This document shows positions 52,080 to 62,272 of a stretch of 64,000 nt of DNA, in pieces. A program made the translations under genes and the position numbers. Origin of the DNA: Bacillota bacterium (GTDB lineage Bacteria; Bacillota; Clostridia; Lachnospirales; Lachnospiraceae); assembly GCA_029224465.1 (NCBI GenBank), contig JAQXUQ010000006.1:124001-188000 (forward strand), given 5' to 3'. Position 1 is the stretch's first letter; every line of letters starts with the position of its first letter. Under the pieces are notes generated by a model. It had not been told where the DNA came from and ran no database searches. It worked only from the letters and a program-made list of their open reading frames with translations.

Positions 52080-53081
52080 ATGCTGATCCGGGAACAACTC
52101 GAAGAGCGTGAGAAAGAAATTCTTGCCCCGTGGGCGGCTTTTTCCGTAAATTCCAGAGGAAGAGAAAGGGAGGAGGCGCAGGATGATCTAAGGCCTGTTT
52201 TCCAGAGGGACCGTGACAGAATCCTGCACAGCAAATCTTTCCGGCGCCTCAAAGACAAAACGCAGGTTTTCATCATGCCGGACGGCGACCACTACCGGAC
52301 AAGAATGACACATACGCTGGAAGTTTCGCAGAACGCCAGAACAATTGCGAAAGCGCTGCGGCTCAACGAGGACCTGACCGAGGCAATCGCACTGGGACAT
52401 GACCTCGGTCATACGCCTTTCGGGCACGCGGGCGAGCGGGTGCTGAACCGCCTGTGCAGTGAGGGCTTCAATCACGCCGTGCAGAGTGTGCGTGTCGTGG
52501 AAATTCTCGAAAAGGACGGAAAAGGATTAAACCTGACATGGGAGGTGCGGGACGGCTTTCTGAATCACCAGACAGCCGGAAATCCGGCTACGCTTGAAGG
52601 AAGGATCGTGCGGTATTCCGATAAAATCGCCTATTTCCACCACGATATGGACGATGCGATCCGGGGCGGGATTTTAACGGAAGCGGATGTGCCGGAAGAG
52701 ATCGCGGGTGTTCTCGGTCATACGAAGGAAGAGCGGCTGGACACATTCGTGCATGATATTATCGCGACCAGTATGGGAAGGTCGGTTGTCGAAATGTCTC
52801 CCGCGGTCGCGAAGGCGTTTTCGGATTTCCGCAAATTCCTGTTTGAGAGTGTATATACCAACCCGAAAGCCAAAGGCGAAGAGAAAAAGGCGATGGGCGT
52901 TGTGGAAACATTGTATCAGCATTATCTTGCGAACATAGACGAACTGCCGCCGTATCTGCAGAAAAGGCGGGAGCTTGGAGATTCAGATGAGCGGGTCGTC
53001 TGCGACTATATCAGCTCGATGACGGACCGGTTCGCGATCGCGCGGTATGAAGATATCTATATTCCGCGGTGCTGGCAGTAA
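52080..53081 (+). CDS. dgt: Deoxyguanosinetriphosphate triphosphohydrolase-like HD protein
   Basis: Hydrolyses dNTPs (dGTP in classic members) to nucleoside and triphosphate. The 333-residue protein has the HD metal site: H in RMTHTLEVSQNA (near residue 77), HD in GHDLGHTPFGHAGE (near 118), and the later Asp in RYSDKIAY. DRILHSKSFRRLKDKTQVF is the family's N-terminal signature. AAGGAG precedes the ATG at 52080. It heads dgt-dnaG-rpoD, an order common in Clostridia. TTGCGG at 51996 and TTATAT at 52020 with 18-base spacing may be its promoter. Confidence 0.92.
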   Translation: MLIREQLEEREKEILAPWAAFSVNSRGREREEAQDDLRPVFQRDRDRILHSKSFRRLKDKTQVFIMPDGDHYRTRMTHTLEVSQNARTIAKALRLNEDLTEAIALGHDLGHTPFGHAGERVLNRLCSEGFNHAVQSVRVVEILEKDGKGLNLTWEVRDGFLNHQTAGNPATLEGRIVRYSDKIAYFHHDMDDAIRGGILTEADVPEEIAGVLGHTKEERLDTFVHDIIATSMGRSVVEMSPAVAKAFSDFRKFLFESVYTNPKAKGEEKKAMGVVETLYQHYLANIDELPPYLQKRRELGDSDERVVCDYISSMTDRFAIARYEDIYIPRCWQ

Positions 53082-53113
53082 AGGAAAGATTACGGGAGGC
53101 AGTTACAGCAGGG

Positions 53114-54958
53114 ATGTATTATCCTCAGGAAATCATAGATCAGGTAATCGCCGCGAACGACATTGTGTCCGTGATCGGCGAACATGTACATATGAAACGT
53201 TCGGGCTCGGGTTATATGGGCCTGTGCCCGTTCCACAGTGAAAAGTCGCCGTCGTTTTCGGTGTCGCCGGGGAAGCAGGTTTATCATTGTTTCGGCTGCG
53301 GCGAAAGCGGAAATGTGGTCACGTTCGTGATGAAATACGAAAATGCCACATTTCAGGAAGCGCTGAAAATCCTCGCGGACCGTGCGGGCATCAAGCTCCC
53401 CGAAGCACAGTACAGCGAAGAGGCGAAGAAGAAAAACGAGCAGCGGGACAGGCTCTTTGCGATCAATAAAGACGCGGCGACCTACTATTTCCGGCTGCTG
53501 CGTTCGCCCCGCGGAAGACGCGGAATGGAGTATTTCAGGCAGCGGCAGCTTTCCGACGAAACCCTGAACCGTTTCGGACTCGGCTTCGCGGACGGCGCGG
53601 ACTCCGATCTGGTGGCGTACCTTCGAAAGCGCGGCTATGCGGATGAAGATATTCTGCTGTCGGGCGTTGCCGCTTTTGACGAAAAAAGAGGACTCCATGA
53701 CAAGTTCTGGAACAGAGTCATGTATCCGATTATGGATGTCACAAACCGTGTGATCGGTTTTGGCGGACGTGTCATGGGAGACGGCAAGCCGAAATACCTG
53801 AACTCCCCGGAAACGCCGATTTTCGATAAGTCGCGCAATCTTTACGGTCTGAATCTGGCAAAACGAAGTCGCTGCGGATACTTTATCCTCTGCGAAGGCT
53901 ACATGGATGTCATCGCGATGCATCAGGCGGGTTTTTCGCAGGCGGTCGCGTCTCTTGGCACTTCCTTCACCGATGGACAGGCGCAGATTTTAAAGCGTTA
54001 TGTTCCGACGGTGCTGCTTTCGTACGACAGCGACGGCGCCGGCGTCAAGGCCGCGATGCGCAACATCGGCATTCTGCACGGCGCGGGACTTACCGGTAAG
54101 GTCGTCGACCTTCGTCCGTACAAGGACCCGGACGAGTTTATGAAAGGGGCCGGCAAAGAGGAATTCCAGAAACGTCTGGACAATGCCGAGAACAGCTTTC
54201 TTTATCAGATCCGGCAGATACAGACAAATTATGACCTGTCGGACCCGGCTTCGCAGACCCGGTTTTATCATGAAATCGCGAGAAGACTCTGCGAATTCGA
54301 CGATGAGATCGAGCGCGAGAATTATACGAAGAAGATGGCCGACCAGTATTTTATCCCGCTGGAGACGCTGCGAAGAGAAGTGGCTTCCTACCAGATGGCC
54401 GGCGGCGCGCAGACATTGCAGACAAGGGAACTGCAGCGGCCCAAGCCTGTCAATCTCTCGGAGGGAAAACGGCGCGGGAAGCTCGAAGAGGCAAAGCGCA
54501 GAAACGAGCGGCTGCTTCTGACCTGGATTTCCGACGATCCGGCCGTTTATCCGCAGCTTCGCCCGTACCTGCGTGCGGAGGATTTTGAAGAAGGCGTTTA
54601 CAGGACGGCCGCGGGAAGGTATTTTGAAATTCTGGACAAGCGGTACGGAGATGCTCTGCAGGTGGAGGCGGGCGGTCTGCCGGCAGGCAGCGCTTCACCG
54701 GCGGCGGCCGTGGCTTGTTTTGACGGCGAAGAGCAGCAGAAAGAAGCGGCGCAGCTCTTCGAGACCAGAATGGACGGCGTACAGACGAAAGAGGAGCGTG
54801 AAAAGGCGCTCAAGGATGTCATTCTGTCCGTCAAGCGGAACGCGCTCGAACAGAGCATGTTATCGCTTCAGGGGAACCCGGACGCGCTGCAGACCATTGT
54901 GAAACTCAAAAAGCAGATCGCCGATCTCGAAAAACTGGAGATCCGGATCACACAATAA
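53114..54958 (+). CDS. dnaG: DNA primase
   Basis: Makes RNA primers at the replication fork. The 614-residue protein has the CHC2 zinc ribbon (Cys38, His41, Cys59, Cys62), the catalytic core with RFGLGFADG, and the TOPRIM motif [13 protein letters not shown] (Glu near 261) with the later SYDSDGAG acidic cluster. The C-terminal helicase-binding domain follows from about 430, and includes a short low-complexity stretch near residues 520-535. The ATG at 53114 matches the usual [11 protein letters not shown] start; GGGAGG lies 13 bases upstream. It begins 32 bases after dgt. Confidence 0.96.
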   Translation: MYYPQEIIDQVIAANDIVSVIGEHVHMKRSGSGYMGLCPFHSEKSPSFSVSPGKQVYHCFGCGESGNVVTFVMKYENATFQEALKILADRAGIKLPEAQYSEEAKKKNEQRDRLFAINKDAATYYFRLLRSPRGRRGMEYFRQRQLSDETLNRFGLGFADGADSDLVAYLRKRGYADEDILLSGVAAFDEKRGLHDKFWNRVMYPIMDVTNRVIGFGGRVMGDGKPKYLNSPETPIFDKSRNLYGLNLAKRSRCGYFILCEGYMDVIAMHQAGFSQAVASLGTSFTDGQAQILKRYVPTVLLSYDSDGAGVKAAMRNIGILHGAGLTGKVVDLRPYKDPDEFMKGAGKEEFQKRLDNAENSFLYQIRQIQTNYDLSDPASQTRFYHEIARRLCEFDDEIERENYTKKMADQYFIPLETLRREVASYQMAGGAQTLQTRELQRPKPVNLSEGKRRGKLEEAKRRNERLLLTWISDDPAVYPQLRPYLRAEDFEEGVYRTAAGRYFEILDKRYGDALQVEAGGLPAGSASPAAAVACFDGEEQQKEAAQLFETRMDGVQTKEEREKALKDVILSVKRNALEQSMLSLQGNPDALQTIVKLKKQIADLEKLEIRITQ

Positions 54959-54972
54959 AGAAAGGGATCAAT

Positions 54973-56529
54973 ATGCCTACAAGAAAGAAAACGACAGCTG
55001 TAGAGGACAAAACAACGAAGATGAAGAAAGCGGACCAGATCCAGATGTCGTCCGAGGAAAAACAGACGCAGTTCCGTGAAAAGCTCGCATATGTTTTGAA
55101 GATCGCGAAGAAAAACGACAACATGATCGATCAGAAAGACATCGACGCGGCTTTTGCGGAGTGTTCCTTGAGCGACGACGATATGGACAGCGTAACGAAT
55201 TTCCTCGAGCAGCAGGGGATCCAGATCAACGCGGATAATGCGGATGATGACGATACGGCCGACCTTCTGGATGACGATGACAGTGATGACGCTACGGCAA
55301 GCGAACTTGCCGCGATTGAGCAGAGCGAGCGCGAAGAGGCGGAATCGGAGCAGAACGGCCTTTCCGACGGGAGCGATGTTATCAGCATCGAGGATCCGGT
55401 CCGTATGTATCTGAAAGAGATCGGCAAAGTGCAGCTTCTGTCCGCGGAGGAAGAGATAAGGATCGCGAAGGCAATGGAACGCGGCCAGATCGCGCAGAGA
55501 ATTCTTGATCTGGACGAGATGAAAGCGCTGCCCGAAAATGATAAGGAATTCAAAGTCACCGCGGAGATGGCGGAAAGCTGCATTCAGAAGCATAAGAAGG
55601 GACAGACAGGAGAACCCGGTGAAGAAGAGCCGGAAATCGAAGAGGAAGCGGATGAGGCGGCCGAGCGTGAGGAAGAGCAGGAAGAGGAGAACGAGCCTGC
55701 GTCCTTCCGCCGCCAAACTGCCACCGACGCGCAGGAAGAGGAAGAACTGGTCAGGTTCTTCACCGGCATGACCAAGAGCTCGCTGCATGATGTGATTTAT
55801 GACGGTGAAGAGGCAAAGGACAAGCTGGTCGAAGCGAACCTGCGGCTGGTTGTCAGCATTGCCAAACGGTATGTCGGCAGAGGAATGCTGTTCCTCGATC
55901 TGATTCAGGAAGGAAATCTGGGACTCATCAAGGCTGTGGAAAAATTTGATTTCCGCAAGGGCTTCAAATTCTCAACTTACGCGACCTGGTGGATCCGGCA
56001 GGCGATCACAAGAGCGATCGCCGATCAGGCAAGAACGATCCGTATTCCGGTACACATGGTCGAGACGATCAACAAGCTGATCCGTGTTTCGAGGCAGCTT
56101 CTGCAGGAACTGGGCAGAGAACCCTCGCCGGAGGAAATCGCGGAGAAGATGCAGATTCCGGTAGAGCGTGTGCGTGAGATCATCAAGATTTCACAGGAGC
56201 CGGTTTCTCTTGAAACTCCGATCGGTGAAGAAGAAGACTCTCATCTGGGAGATTTCATTCAGGATGAGAATGTTCCGGTACCGGCGGACGCGGCAGCATA
56301 TACCATGCTCAAGGAACAGCTCAAGGAAGTCCTCGGAACCCTGACTGTCCGGGAACAGAAGGTCCTCCGGCTCCGTTTCGGTCTGGATGACGGCAGGGCC
56401 AGAACGCTGGAGGAAGTCGGCAAGGAGTTCAATGTAACGCGTGAACGTATCCGTCAGATCGAAGCCAAGGCACTCCGGAAGCTCCGTCATCCGAGCCGTT
56501 CCAGAAAGCTCAAGGATTATCTGGATTAA
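54973..56529 (+). CDS. rpoD: RNA polymerase primary sigma factor (RpoD/SigA)
   Basis: Primary sigma factor of 518 residues, clearly longer than the roughly 370 typical of Bacillota. Region 1.2 is [18 protein letters not shown] (near residue 140). Regions 2.1-2.4 follow from [16 protein letters not shown] to [18 protein letters not shown], region 3 from [10 protein letters not shown], and region 4 ends with [20 protein letters not shown] for the -35 box. Extra length comes from an acidic N-terminal segment ([16 protein letters not shown]) and a Glu-rich insert of about 100 residues between regions 1.2 and 2. AAAGGGA precedes the ATG. Confidence 0.97.
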   Translation: MPTRKKTTAVEDKTTKMKKADQIQMSSEEKQTQFREKLAYVLKIAKKNDNMIDQKDIDAAFAECSLSDDDMDSVTNFLEQQGIQINADNADDDDTADLLDDDDSDDATASELAAIEQSEREEAESEQNGLSDGSDVISIEDPVRMYLKEIGKVQLLSAEEEIRIAKAMERGQIAQRILDLDEMKALPENDKEFKVTAEMAESCIQKHKKGQTGEPGEEEPEIEEEADEAAEREEEQEEENEPASFRRQTATDAQEEEELVRFFTGMTKSSLHDVIYDGEEAKDKLVEANLRLVVSIAKRYVGRGMLFLDLIQEGNLGLIKAVEKFDFRKGFKFSTYATWWIRQAITRAIADQARTIRIPVHMVETINKLIRVSRQLLQELGREPSPEEIAEKMQIPVERVREIIKISQEPVSLETPIGEEEDSHLGDFIQDENVPVPADAAAYTMLKEQLKEVLGTLTVREQKVLRLRFGLDDGRARTLEEVGKEFNVTRERIRQIEAKALRKLRHPSRSRKLKDYLD

Positions 56530-56537
56530 GGAGCGGT

Positions 56538-57362
56538 ATGATCAATCTGTCGAAAAGACTGCAGACCATTGCAGATCTTGTAACGCCCGGCAGCAGAATC
56601 TGCGATGTCGGCTGCGACCACGCGTATCTGGACATCCGGCTGCTGCAGCAGAAGACGATTCCTTCGGCGCTCGCGATGGATGTCGCGCCGGGGCCTCTCT
56701 CGATCGCTGAGCAGAACCTGATGCTGACCGGGCTTTCGGAGCGCTGTGAAACACGGCTTTCGGACGGACTTGCAGCGTATAAAAAGGGTGAAGCGGGAAC
56801 GCTTGTGATCGCCGGAATGGGCGGGCGGCTCATGGCTTCCATTCTGAGCGCGTATCCGGACAAAACAGAAAGCTTCCGGGAACTGATCCTCTCGCCACAG
56901 TCCGAGCCGTGGCTGGTCCGCGGCTGCCTTTCGCTTTCCGGTATCGGGATCACAGACGAGAAGTGCGTGGAGGAAGACGGCAAGTTCTACTGTGTCATAA
57001 AAGCGGTGCCGGCAGCGCTCTGCGAACGCCCGGACTGGGACGCGATACTTCAGCGGACAGACAAAATGTCCAATGAAGAGCTTTCACAGGCAGGTGTCGA
57101 GCGCAGCAGCATCCGCAGGATTCTTTCCAGCGAACCGTTCCGCACCGGAGTGGAAGCGGAATACGGGCCGTGCCTTATTAAAAACGCGGATTCCGGCCTG
57201 AAAAAGCAGCTGTTCGCAACGCTGAAAAGCCGCATTTCAGTATATAATAATCTATGTGAGAAAAAGGATACCGGCACCGCGGCCGCTGCGAGAATGCAGG
57301 AGCTCCGCGGCGAAATCGGAAGAATGCAGGCACTTGCGTTTGTACTGTGCTATGCGGTCTGA
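56538..57362 (+). CDS. trmK: tRNA (adenine(22)-N1)-methyltransferase
   Basis: Methylates N1 of adenine 22 in some tRNAs using S-adenosylmethionine. The 274-residue protein has ICDVGCDHAYLDIRLLQ (SAM-binding loop near residue 22), MDVAPGPLSIAEQN, LSDGLAAYKKGEAGTLVIAG and LSPQSEPWLVR, the TrmK version of the catalytic region. The C-terminal coiled coil is longer than in Bacillus. It starts eight bases after rpoD and is followed by the Nif3 gene, the usual trmK-nif3 pair. Confidence 0.93.
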   Translation: MINLSKRLQTIADLVTPGSRICDVGCDHAYLDIRLLQQKTIPSALAMDVAPGPLSIAEQNLMLTGLSERCETRLSDGLAAYKKGEAGTLVIAGMGGRLMASILSAYPDKTESFRELILSPQSEPWLVRGCLSLSGIGITDEKCVEEDGKFYCVIKAVPAALCERPDWDAILQRTDKMSNEELSQAGVERSSIRRILSSEPFRTGVEAEYGPCLIKNADSGLKKQLFATLKSRISVYNNLCEKKDTGTAAAARMQELRGEIGRMQALAFVLCYAV

Positions 57363-57403
57363 AGTCCGGTGAGATCCGCTCTTTGCTATCAGGAGTTTTT
57401 ACT

Positions 57404-58186
57404 ATGCTATTATCTGAAATCATGAAGCAGCTGGAAGAGTTCTGCCCGGCATCTTTCGCGCAGGACTGGGATAATGTCGGCCTGCAGGCAGGCCGTGCGG
57501 ACAAGGAAGTAAAGAAAGTCCTCATAGCGCTCGACTGCACGAGTGAGATTGTCGATGAAGCAGTGCGGTGCGGTGCGGATCTTGTTTTGACGCATCATCC
57601 GCTTCTGTTTAAAGGCATTCAGCATGTGACCGATCGGGATTTTGTCGGAAAGCGGATCGTGCGTCTGCTGCAAAATGATATATCCCTGTATTCGATGCAT
57701 ACAAATTTCGATGTCATGGGGATGGCGGGCGAGGCTGCGGACAAGCTGCGGCTTCTGCACCCCGATGTTCTCGAGGTTACGTATGAAGATTCAATCTCGC
57801 GGGAAGGCCTCGGGAGGATTGGCGAGCTGCCCGAGCACATGACGCTGGAGGAAACGGCGCAGCTTGTGAAAGAGGTGTTCCGCATTCCGGCCGTCCGCTG
57901 CTACGGAGATCCGCAGCAGGCGGTTGTTACGGTCGCCATCATGCCCGGCTCCGGCAAAGACGAGCTGGATCTTGCGGCAGAGAAAGGCGCGGATGTGATG
58001 ATTACGGGGGATGTCTCTCATCACGCCGGCCTTGACGCTTTGGAAAAGGGAATCGCGGTCATCGATGCCGGACACTACGGCGTTGAGAAGCTGTTTATTC
58101 CATATATGAAGGATTATCTGGAGCGGGAGATGCCGGAGCTTTCGGTCGTCTGCGCGAAGGAGAAGGAGCCGTTTTTCGAAGTATAG
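57404..58186 (+). CDS. Nif3-like dinuclear metal-center protein
   Basis: A 260-residue member of the Nif3/YqfO (GTP cyclohydrolase I type 2-like) family, which forms hexameric rings with two metal ions per subunit; the cellular role is unclear. Metal ligands are in LVLTHHPLLFKGI (near residue 63), YSMHTNFDVM (near 102), and the late VIDAGHYGVEKLF (near 222). The ATG at 57404 follows AGGAG (57391-57395), so a longer frame from 57347 is not used. It is the short form without the inserted PII-like domain of some Bacillota. Confidence 0.92.
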   Translation: MLLSEIMKQLEEFCPASFAQDWDNVGLQAGRADKEVKKVLIALDCTSEIVDEAVRCGADLVLTHHPLLFKGIQHVTDRDFVGKRIVRLLQNDISLYSMHTNFDVMGMAGEAADKLRLLHPDVLEVTYEDSISREGLGRIGELPEHMTLEETAQLVKEVFRIPAVRCYGDPQQAVVTVAIMPGSGKDELDLAAEKGADVMITGDVSHHAGLDALEKGIAVIDAGHYGVEKLFIPYMKDYLEREMPELSVVCAKEKEPFFEV

Positions 58187-58198
58187 GGGAGGTCTCTC

Positions 58199-59842
58199 AT
58201 GCCGGAAATTTTTGTGAACGGGGAACACATCAACTGCGACAAGGGGACATCGTTCGAGACAATCGCGAAGATGTACCGGGATAAGTATACCGCGCCGATT
58301 GCCCTCTGCCTTTTTAACGGCAAGATGCGCGAGCTTTCCAAGCGGGTCGACAAGGACGGAATTCTGACTTTTATCACCACAGCTTCACCGGCAGGGCATG
58401 CGGCTTACGCGCGGACGGCGATTATGATGCTTGTCAAGGCGGTCAAGGACGCTGCAGGCATCGACGTCAAGGTCGAGTTTACGCTCGGTAAAGCCTACTA
58501 CTGCAGTCTTCTGGGCGACGTCAAGGTTTCCGATGCGCTGATCCGGACGCTGAATGACAGGATGCGGGAAATGTCCGGGAAGAATCTCCCGATCGGCAAA
58601 AAGACCTATCCGATTGACGACGCGATGACGCTGTTTCACCAGAAAGGCATGGGCGACAAGGAAAAGCTGTTCCATTTCCGCAGAAGCTCCACGATCAACG
58701 TCTATTCGCTGGACGGCCTTTATGATTATTATTACGGCTACATGCTGCCTTCGACCGGTTATGTCAATCTGTTCGAGGTTCTTCCTTACAAGGACGGCAT
58801 TCTTCTGAATCTTCCGGGAGAAGAGAATCCGAATGAACTGACGCCGTTTGAAGAGGAACCGAATCTTTATGAACAGCTGATGCTTTCGACGCAGTGGGGA
58901 GATCTGGTTGACATTTCCACGGTCGGCGACCTGAACGAAGCGGTCTGCGAAGGCAATATCAGCGATATGATCCTCGTGCAGGAGGCACTGCAGGAACGCA
59001 GAATCGGCGATATTGCAGAAGAAATCTACAACCGCCCGGAAGTGAAGTTTGTCCTTGTGGCGGGGCCATCCTCTTCCGGCAAAACAACATTCGCCCACAG
59101 ACTTTCAATCCAGCTGCGTTCATTCGGCCTGCGGCCGCATATCATCAGCATGGACAACTGGTTTGTCAACAGAGAGAAGACGCCGGTGGATATTGACGGC
59201 AATTATGATTTTGACTGCATTGAAGCGGTGGATACCGAACTGTTTAATGAAGATATGGCGGCGCTTCTTGCGGGGGAGGAAGTCGAGCTTCCGACCTTTG
59301 ACTTCAAAAAGGGCAAGCGCGTCTACAGAGGGCAGAAGCTGCGCATGGATGAAGACGACATACTGGTCATTGAAGGCATCCACGGTCTGAATCCGATCTC
59401 GTCCAAAGAGCTGCCGGATGAGAATAAGTTCAAGATCTATACGAGCGCACTGACAAGTCTGAACATTGACGAGCACAACCGGATTTCCTCGGCGGACACA
59501 AGGCTCCTGCGGCGCATTGTGCGCGACGCCAGAACCAGAGGCAATTCCGCGCAGGAGACGATTGACGGCTGGAAAAAGGTCCGCGAAGGAGAGGAAAAGT
59601 ACATCTTCCCGTTCCAGAACAACGTGGACGCGGTTTTCAATTCCGTGCTGATTTACGAGCAGGCGGTGCTCAAGCAGTTTGCGGAGCCGCTCCTTTTCAA
59701 CGTGCAGAAGGACGAGCCTTCCTATTATGAGGCAAAAAGGCTTCTGAAGTTCCTCGATTACTTCGTCGGAATTGATACGGCCGCCATTCCCGCGAATTCG
59801 ATTTGCAGGGAGTTTGTCGGAGGAGGATGTTTTCCCGTATAA
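58199..59842 (+). CDS. Nucleoside kinase (uridine kinase-like with TGS/ThrRS-like N-terminus)
   Basis: A 547-residue protein common in Clostridia. The N-terminus resembles the TGS domain (EIFVNGEHINCDKGTSFETI) and the second additional domain of threonyl-tRNA synthetase (YYCSLLGD, FHQKGMGDKEKL). From about residue 280 there is a uridine-kinase/phosphoribulokinase-type domain with P-loop GPSSSGKTT at 289-297, SMDNWFVNREKTP and IEGIHGLNP. The kinase part should phosphorylate a nucleoside; the role of the synthetase-like part is unknown. GGGAGG lies before the ATG. It is the last gene before rnpB. Confidence 0.9.
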   Translation: MPEIFVNGEHINCDKGTSFETIAKMYRDKYTAPIALCLFNGKMRELSKRVDKDGILTFITTASPAGHAAYARTAIMMLVKAVKDAAGIDVKVEFTLGKAYYCSLLGDVKVSDALIRTLNDRMREMSGKNLPIGKKTYPIDDAMTLFHQKGMGDKEKLFHFRRSSTINVYSLDGLYDYYYGYMLPSTGYVNLFEVLPYKDGILLNLPGEENPNELTPFEEEPNLYEQLMLSTQWGDLVDISTVGDLNEAVCEGNISDMILVQEALQERRIGDIAEEIYNRPEVKFVLVAGPSSSGKTTFAHRLSIQLRSFGLRPHIISMDNWFVNREKTPVDIDGNYDFDCIEAVDTELFNEDMAALLAGEEVELPTFDFKKGKRVYRGQKLRMDEDDILVIEGIHGLNPISSKELPDENKFKIYTSALTSLNIDEHNRISSADTRLLRRIVRDARTRGNSAQETIDGWKKVREGEEKYIFPFQNNVDAVFNSVLIYEQAVLKQFAEPLLFNVQKDEPSYYEAKRLLKFLDYFVGIDTAAIPANSICREFVGGGCFPV

Positions 59843-59849
59843 TTTCGAT

Positions 59850-59878
59850 TTGTCATATCTAACAAGTTGTGTTACATT
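59850..59878 (+). promoter_or_regulatory. Promoter of rnpB
   Basis: TTGTCA (59850-59855) and TACATT (59873-59878) with the optimal 17-base spacing. Transcription would start near 59885, right at the 5' end of the RNase P RNA. Confidence 0.65.
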
Positions 59879-59888
59879 AATTCACTGT

Positions 59889-60277
59889 AAGCAGAGCAGG
59901 CGATCGCGGCCACGGCTGCCACGGCAGCATCCGAAAGGAAGTGGGTGAGGAAAGTCCGGGCTTCACAGGGCATGGATACCGGTTAACGGCCGGCGGAGGC
60001 AACTCCCGGGAAAGCGCAGCAGAGAACAGACCGCTGCCGCGGAAGCGGCAGTAAGGGTGAAACGGCAGTGTAAGAGACTACCGCTTCCCCAGTAATGGGG
60101 AAGGCATTGCAAGCCCTATCCGAAGCAAGACCGAGCAGAGAACAGTTCATCGAAGCATCCGGCCCGGATGCGGACAGTTGTCCCTGTTTTCAGGTGGGTC
60201 GCTTGATGCTGGCGGCAACGTCAGTACTAGAAAGATGATCGTCCAACGACATAACCCGGCTTATCGCTCTGCTTACT
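59889..60277 (+). ncRNA. rnpB: RNase P RNA component, class A
   Basis: Catalytic RNA that trims tRNA 5' ends. The ends pair as AAGCAGAGC (59889-59897) with GCTCTGCTT (60266-60274), forming P1. Conserved core GAGGAAAGTCCGGGCTT is at 59947-59963, GGGTGAAACGGCAGTGTAAG near 60054, and ACATAACCCGGCTTAT near 60250. Presence of the P6/P16-P17-like bacterial class A elements distinguishes it from the Bacillus class B RNA. It has its own promoter and terminator. Confidence 0.95.
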
Positions 60278-60291
60278 TGTTTGTTACCGCG

Positions 60292-60320
60292 GCCGCCACG
60301 AAAGAGGCGGCTTTTCGTTT
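60292..60320 (+). terminator. Intrinsic terminator of rnpB
   Basis: Stem GCCGCC (60292-60297) and GGCGGC (60306-60311) with an eight-base loop ACGAAAGA, followed by TTTTCGTTTT. Confidence 0.85.
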
Positions 60321-60367
60321 TGCTTTCCCATGCACCGCAGCGCAGGAACCGCCGGAGACAGGATTTC

Positions 60368-61063
60368 ATGAGTATATACAATCAGCCCATACGGAATAAG
60401 AAACTTTTTACAACCGTCATTGTCGCGGCGGTACTCGTGATGTTCATCCTTCGCGGAATACTTTTACGGCAGGGCAAGGTCGGGACACATTCCGCCCTTT
60501 CGCCGGATCAGATTCAGGAGGAGCTGCAGAAGACCGAAATTTCTGTTCGGACGGGCAGCGCGCAGGGGCACGGAACGGTTTTGCAGATGAACCGCCAGAA
60601 GCGCGGGGATGTGTTCTATATCGTTACCGCGGAACATCTTCGCGGGGACGAGGAGAAGGCACTGCAGGTTACAGACAGCGACGGAAACGCTTTTACCGGA
60701 GATATCCAAGGCGAAAATGAAAAGAAGGATTTCCTGCTGGCACGATGTGACGGCAAGGCGCAGGAGAGCGTCAGCTTTTCGGAAGACCTTTATTATCAGA
60801 CAAAGCAGGGCGATACGGTTTATTATTTAAAGAGTGACAGTACGCTTGCCACGGGCACGGTCGTTTCCGCATCAGCGGATGTGGAGGGCGTCGGCAGCGG
60901 CATGCTTGTCATTCAGGGCGATGCGGAAAACGGCATGTCCGGCGGCGGTGTCTACAACAGCGCCGGGTATTATCTTGGTATGATTTCCGCGGGAACAGAC
61001 GAGGGAACCATCGCGTGCGTTCCGGGCAACGTCATTGTAGACGCGTTCCGGAAGGTACGCTGA
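60368..61063 (+). CDS. Membrane-anchored trypsin-like peptidase domain protein
   Basis: A 231-residue protein with one membrane segment (residues about 15-32) and an outside domain with chymotrypsin/HtrA-like fold. A plausible catalytic triad is His90 in VTAEHL, Asp121 in KKDFLLARCD and Ser191 in NGMSGGGVYN, although the Ser block has Met-Ser where most peptidases have Asn/Asp-Ser. There is no PDZ domain, unlike typical DegP/HtrA. The start at the ATG at 60368 is supported by the family-like anchor after it. Substrate unknown. Confidence 0.75.
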   Translation: MSIYNQPIRNKKLFTTVIVAAVLVMFILRGILLRQGKVGTHSALSPDQIQEELQKTEISVRTGSAQGHGTVLQMNRQKRGDVFYIVTAEHLRGDEEKALQVTDSDGNAFTGDIQGENEKKDFLLARCDGKAQESVSFSEDLYYQTKQGDTVYYLKSDSTLATGTVVSASADVEGVGSGMLVIQGDAENGMSGGGVYNSAGYYLGMISAGTDEGTIACVPGNVIVDAFRKVR

Positions 61064-61092
61064 CATCATTTCAGAAAGGCAGATGATATTTC

Positions 61093-62256
61093 ATGACAAA
61101 GGTAGATATTATTTCCGGCTTTCTCGGAGCCGGCAAAACAACACTGATCAAGAAGCTTTTAAAAGAAGCACTGGCGGGAACCAAAGTCGTGCTGATCGAG
61201 AACGAGTTCGGCGAGATCGGTATTGACGGCGGATTTTTAAAGGAAGCGGGCATTCAGATCCGTGAGATGAACAGCGGCTGCATCTGCTGCTCACTGGTCG
61301 GCGATTTCGAGACATCGCTCTCTCAGGTGATGGAGCAGTACGCGCCCGAAAGAATCCTGATCGAGCCTTCCGGCGTAGGCAAGCTTGATGACGTTATGCG
61401 CGCAATTGACAACGCGGCAAAGCATATTCCGGATATGAAGCTGAACAGCGCCGTAACGGTTGTTGATGCCAAGAAAGCCAGAATGTACATCAAGAACTTC
61501 GGCGAGTTCTTCCTCAACCAGATCGAGAATGCCGGCACAATTATTCTGACCCGCACGGATATCGCTTCGCAGGAGCAGATTGACGCGGCGGTGGATCTGA
61601 TCCGCGGGCACAACAGCAAGGCGACCATTATCACTACGCCGCTCGCCCAGCTGGACGGCAGACAGATTCTCGAGACCTTCGAAGGAAAAGAGGATCTGAA
61701 CGCGCAGATTCTTGCGGAAGTTCTCGCGAGCGAAGAAGCCTGCCATCACCACCATCATCATCACGACGGCGAGTCACAGAAGATCGTCGATGAAGAGGGC
61801 AATGTCGTTTACAGAGCGCATCATGACCATGACGATGAGGATGACGGCCATGATCATGAGGAACACGAGCACCATCACGACCATGAGCACGAGGAACACG
61901 AGCACCATCATGACCACGATCATGAGCATCATGATGAACATGATCACGAACATGAGCACCACCACGATCACGACGCGGATGATATCTTCGAGAGCTGGGG
62001 CATGGAGACGCCGAACAAGTACACGGCTGAAGAAGTTGAGAATATCCTGAAAAACCTCGATGATAATGATACCTATGGCATCGTTCTGCGCTCCAAGGGC
62101 ATGCTGCCTTCCGCAAACGGCACATGGATTCATTTCGACTATGTTCCCGGCCAGCCGCAGGTACGCACCGGAGCAGCGGATGTTACCGGAAAGATCTGCG
62201 TGATCGGTTCGCAGCTGAATCAGGACGCGCTTGAAAAGCTCTGGAAGCGCAGATAA
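61093..62256 (+). CDS. CobW/COG0523 family GTPase with His-rich metal-binding segment
   Basis: A 387-residue G3E GTPase and probable metal chaperone. It has GFLGAGKTTL (P-loop, residues 9-18), NEFGEIGIDGGFL, the metal-binding G-C-I-C-C at 62-66, and ILTRTD for guanine specificity. Residues about 218-295 are packed with His, Asp and Glu, a zinc or nickel store. The C-terminal CobW domain (GIVLRSKGMLPS) ends the protein. The partner gene lies 16 bases downstream. Zinc supply is the likeliest role, by analogy with other His-rich members. Confidence 0.92.
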   Translation: MTKVDIISGFLGAGKTTLIKKLLKEALAGTKVVLIENEFGEIGIDGGFLKEAGIQIREMNSGCICCSLVGDFETSLSQVMEQYAPERILIEPSGVGKLDDVMRAIDNAAKHIPDMKLNSAVTVVDAKKARMYIKNFGEFFLNQIENAGTIILTRTDIASQEQIDAAVDLIRGHNSKATIITTPLAQLDGRQILETFEGKEDLNAQILAEVLASEEACHHHHHHHDGESQKIVDEEGNVVYRAHHDHDDEDDGHDHEEHEHHHDHEHEEHEHHHDHDHEHHDEHDHEHEHHHDHDADDIFESWGMETPNKYTAEEVENILKNLDDNDTYGIVLRSKGMLPSANGTWIHFDYVPGQPQVRTGAADVTGKICVIGSQLNQDALEKLWKRR

Positions 62257-62272
62257 CACAGAAGGAGAAGCT

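Noticed and set aside
61744-61980. CAT/CAC-rich repeated stretch as a CRISPR or tandem repeat locus
   Set aside because: It is in frame inside the CobW gene and encodes the His/Asp/Glu-rich metal-binding segment; there are no spacers or regular repeats.
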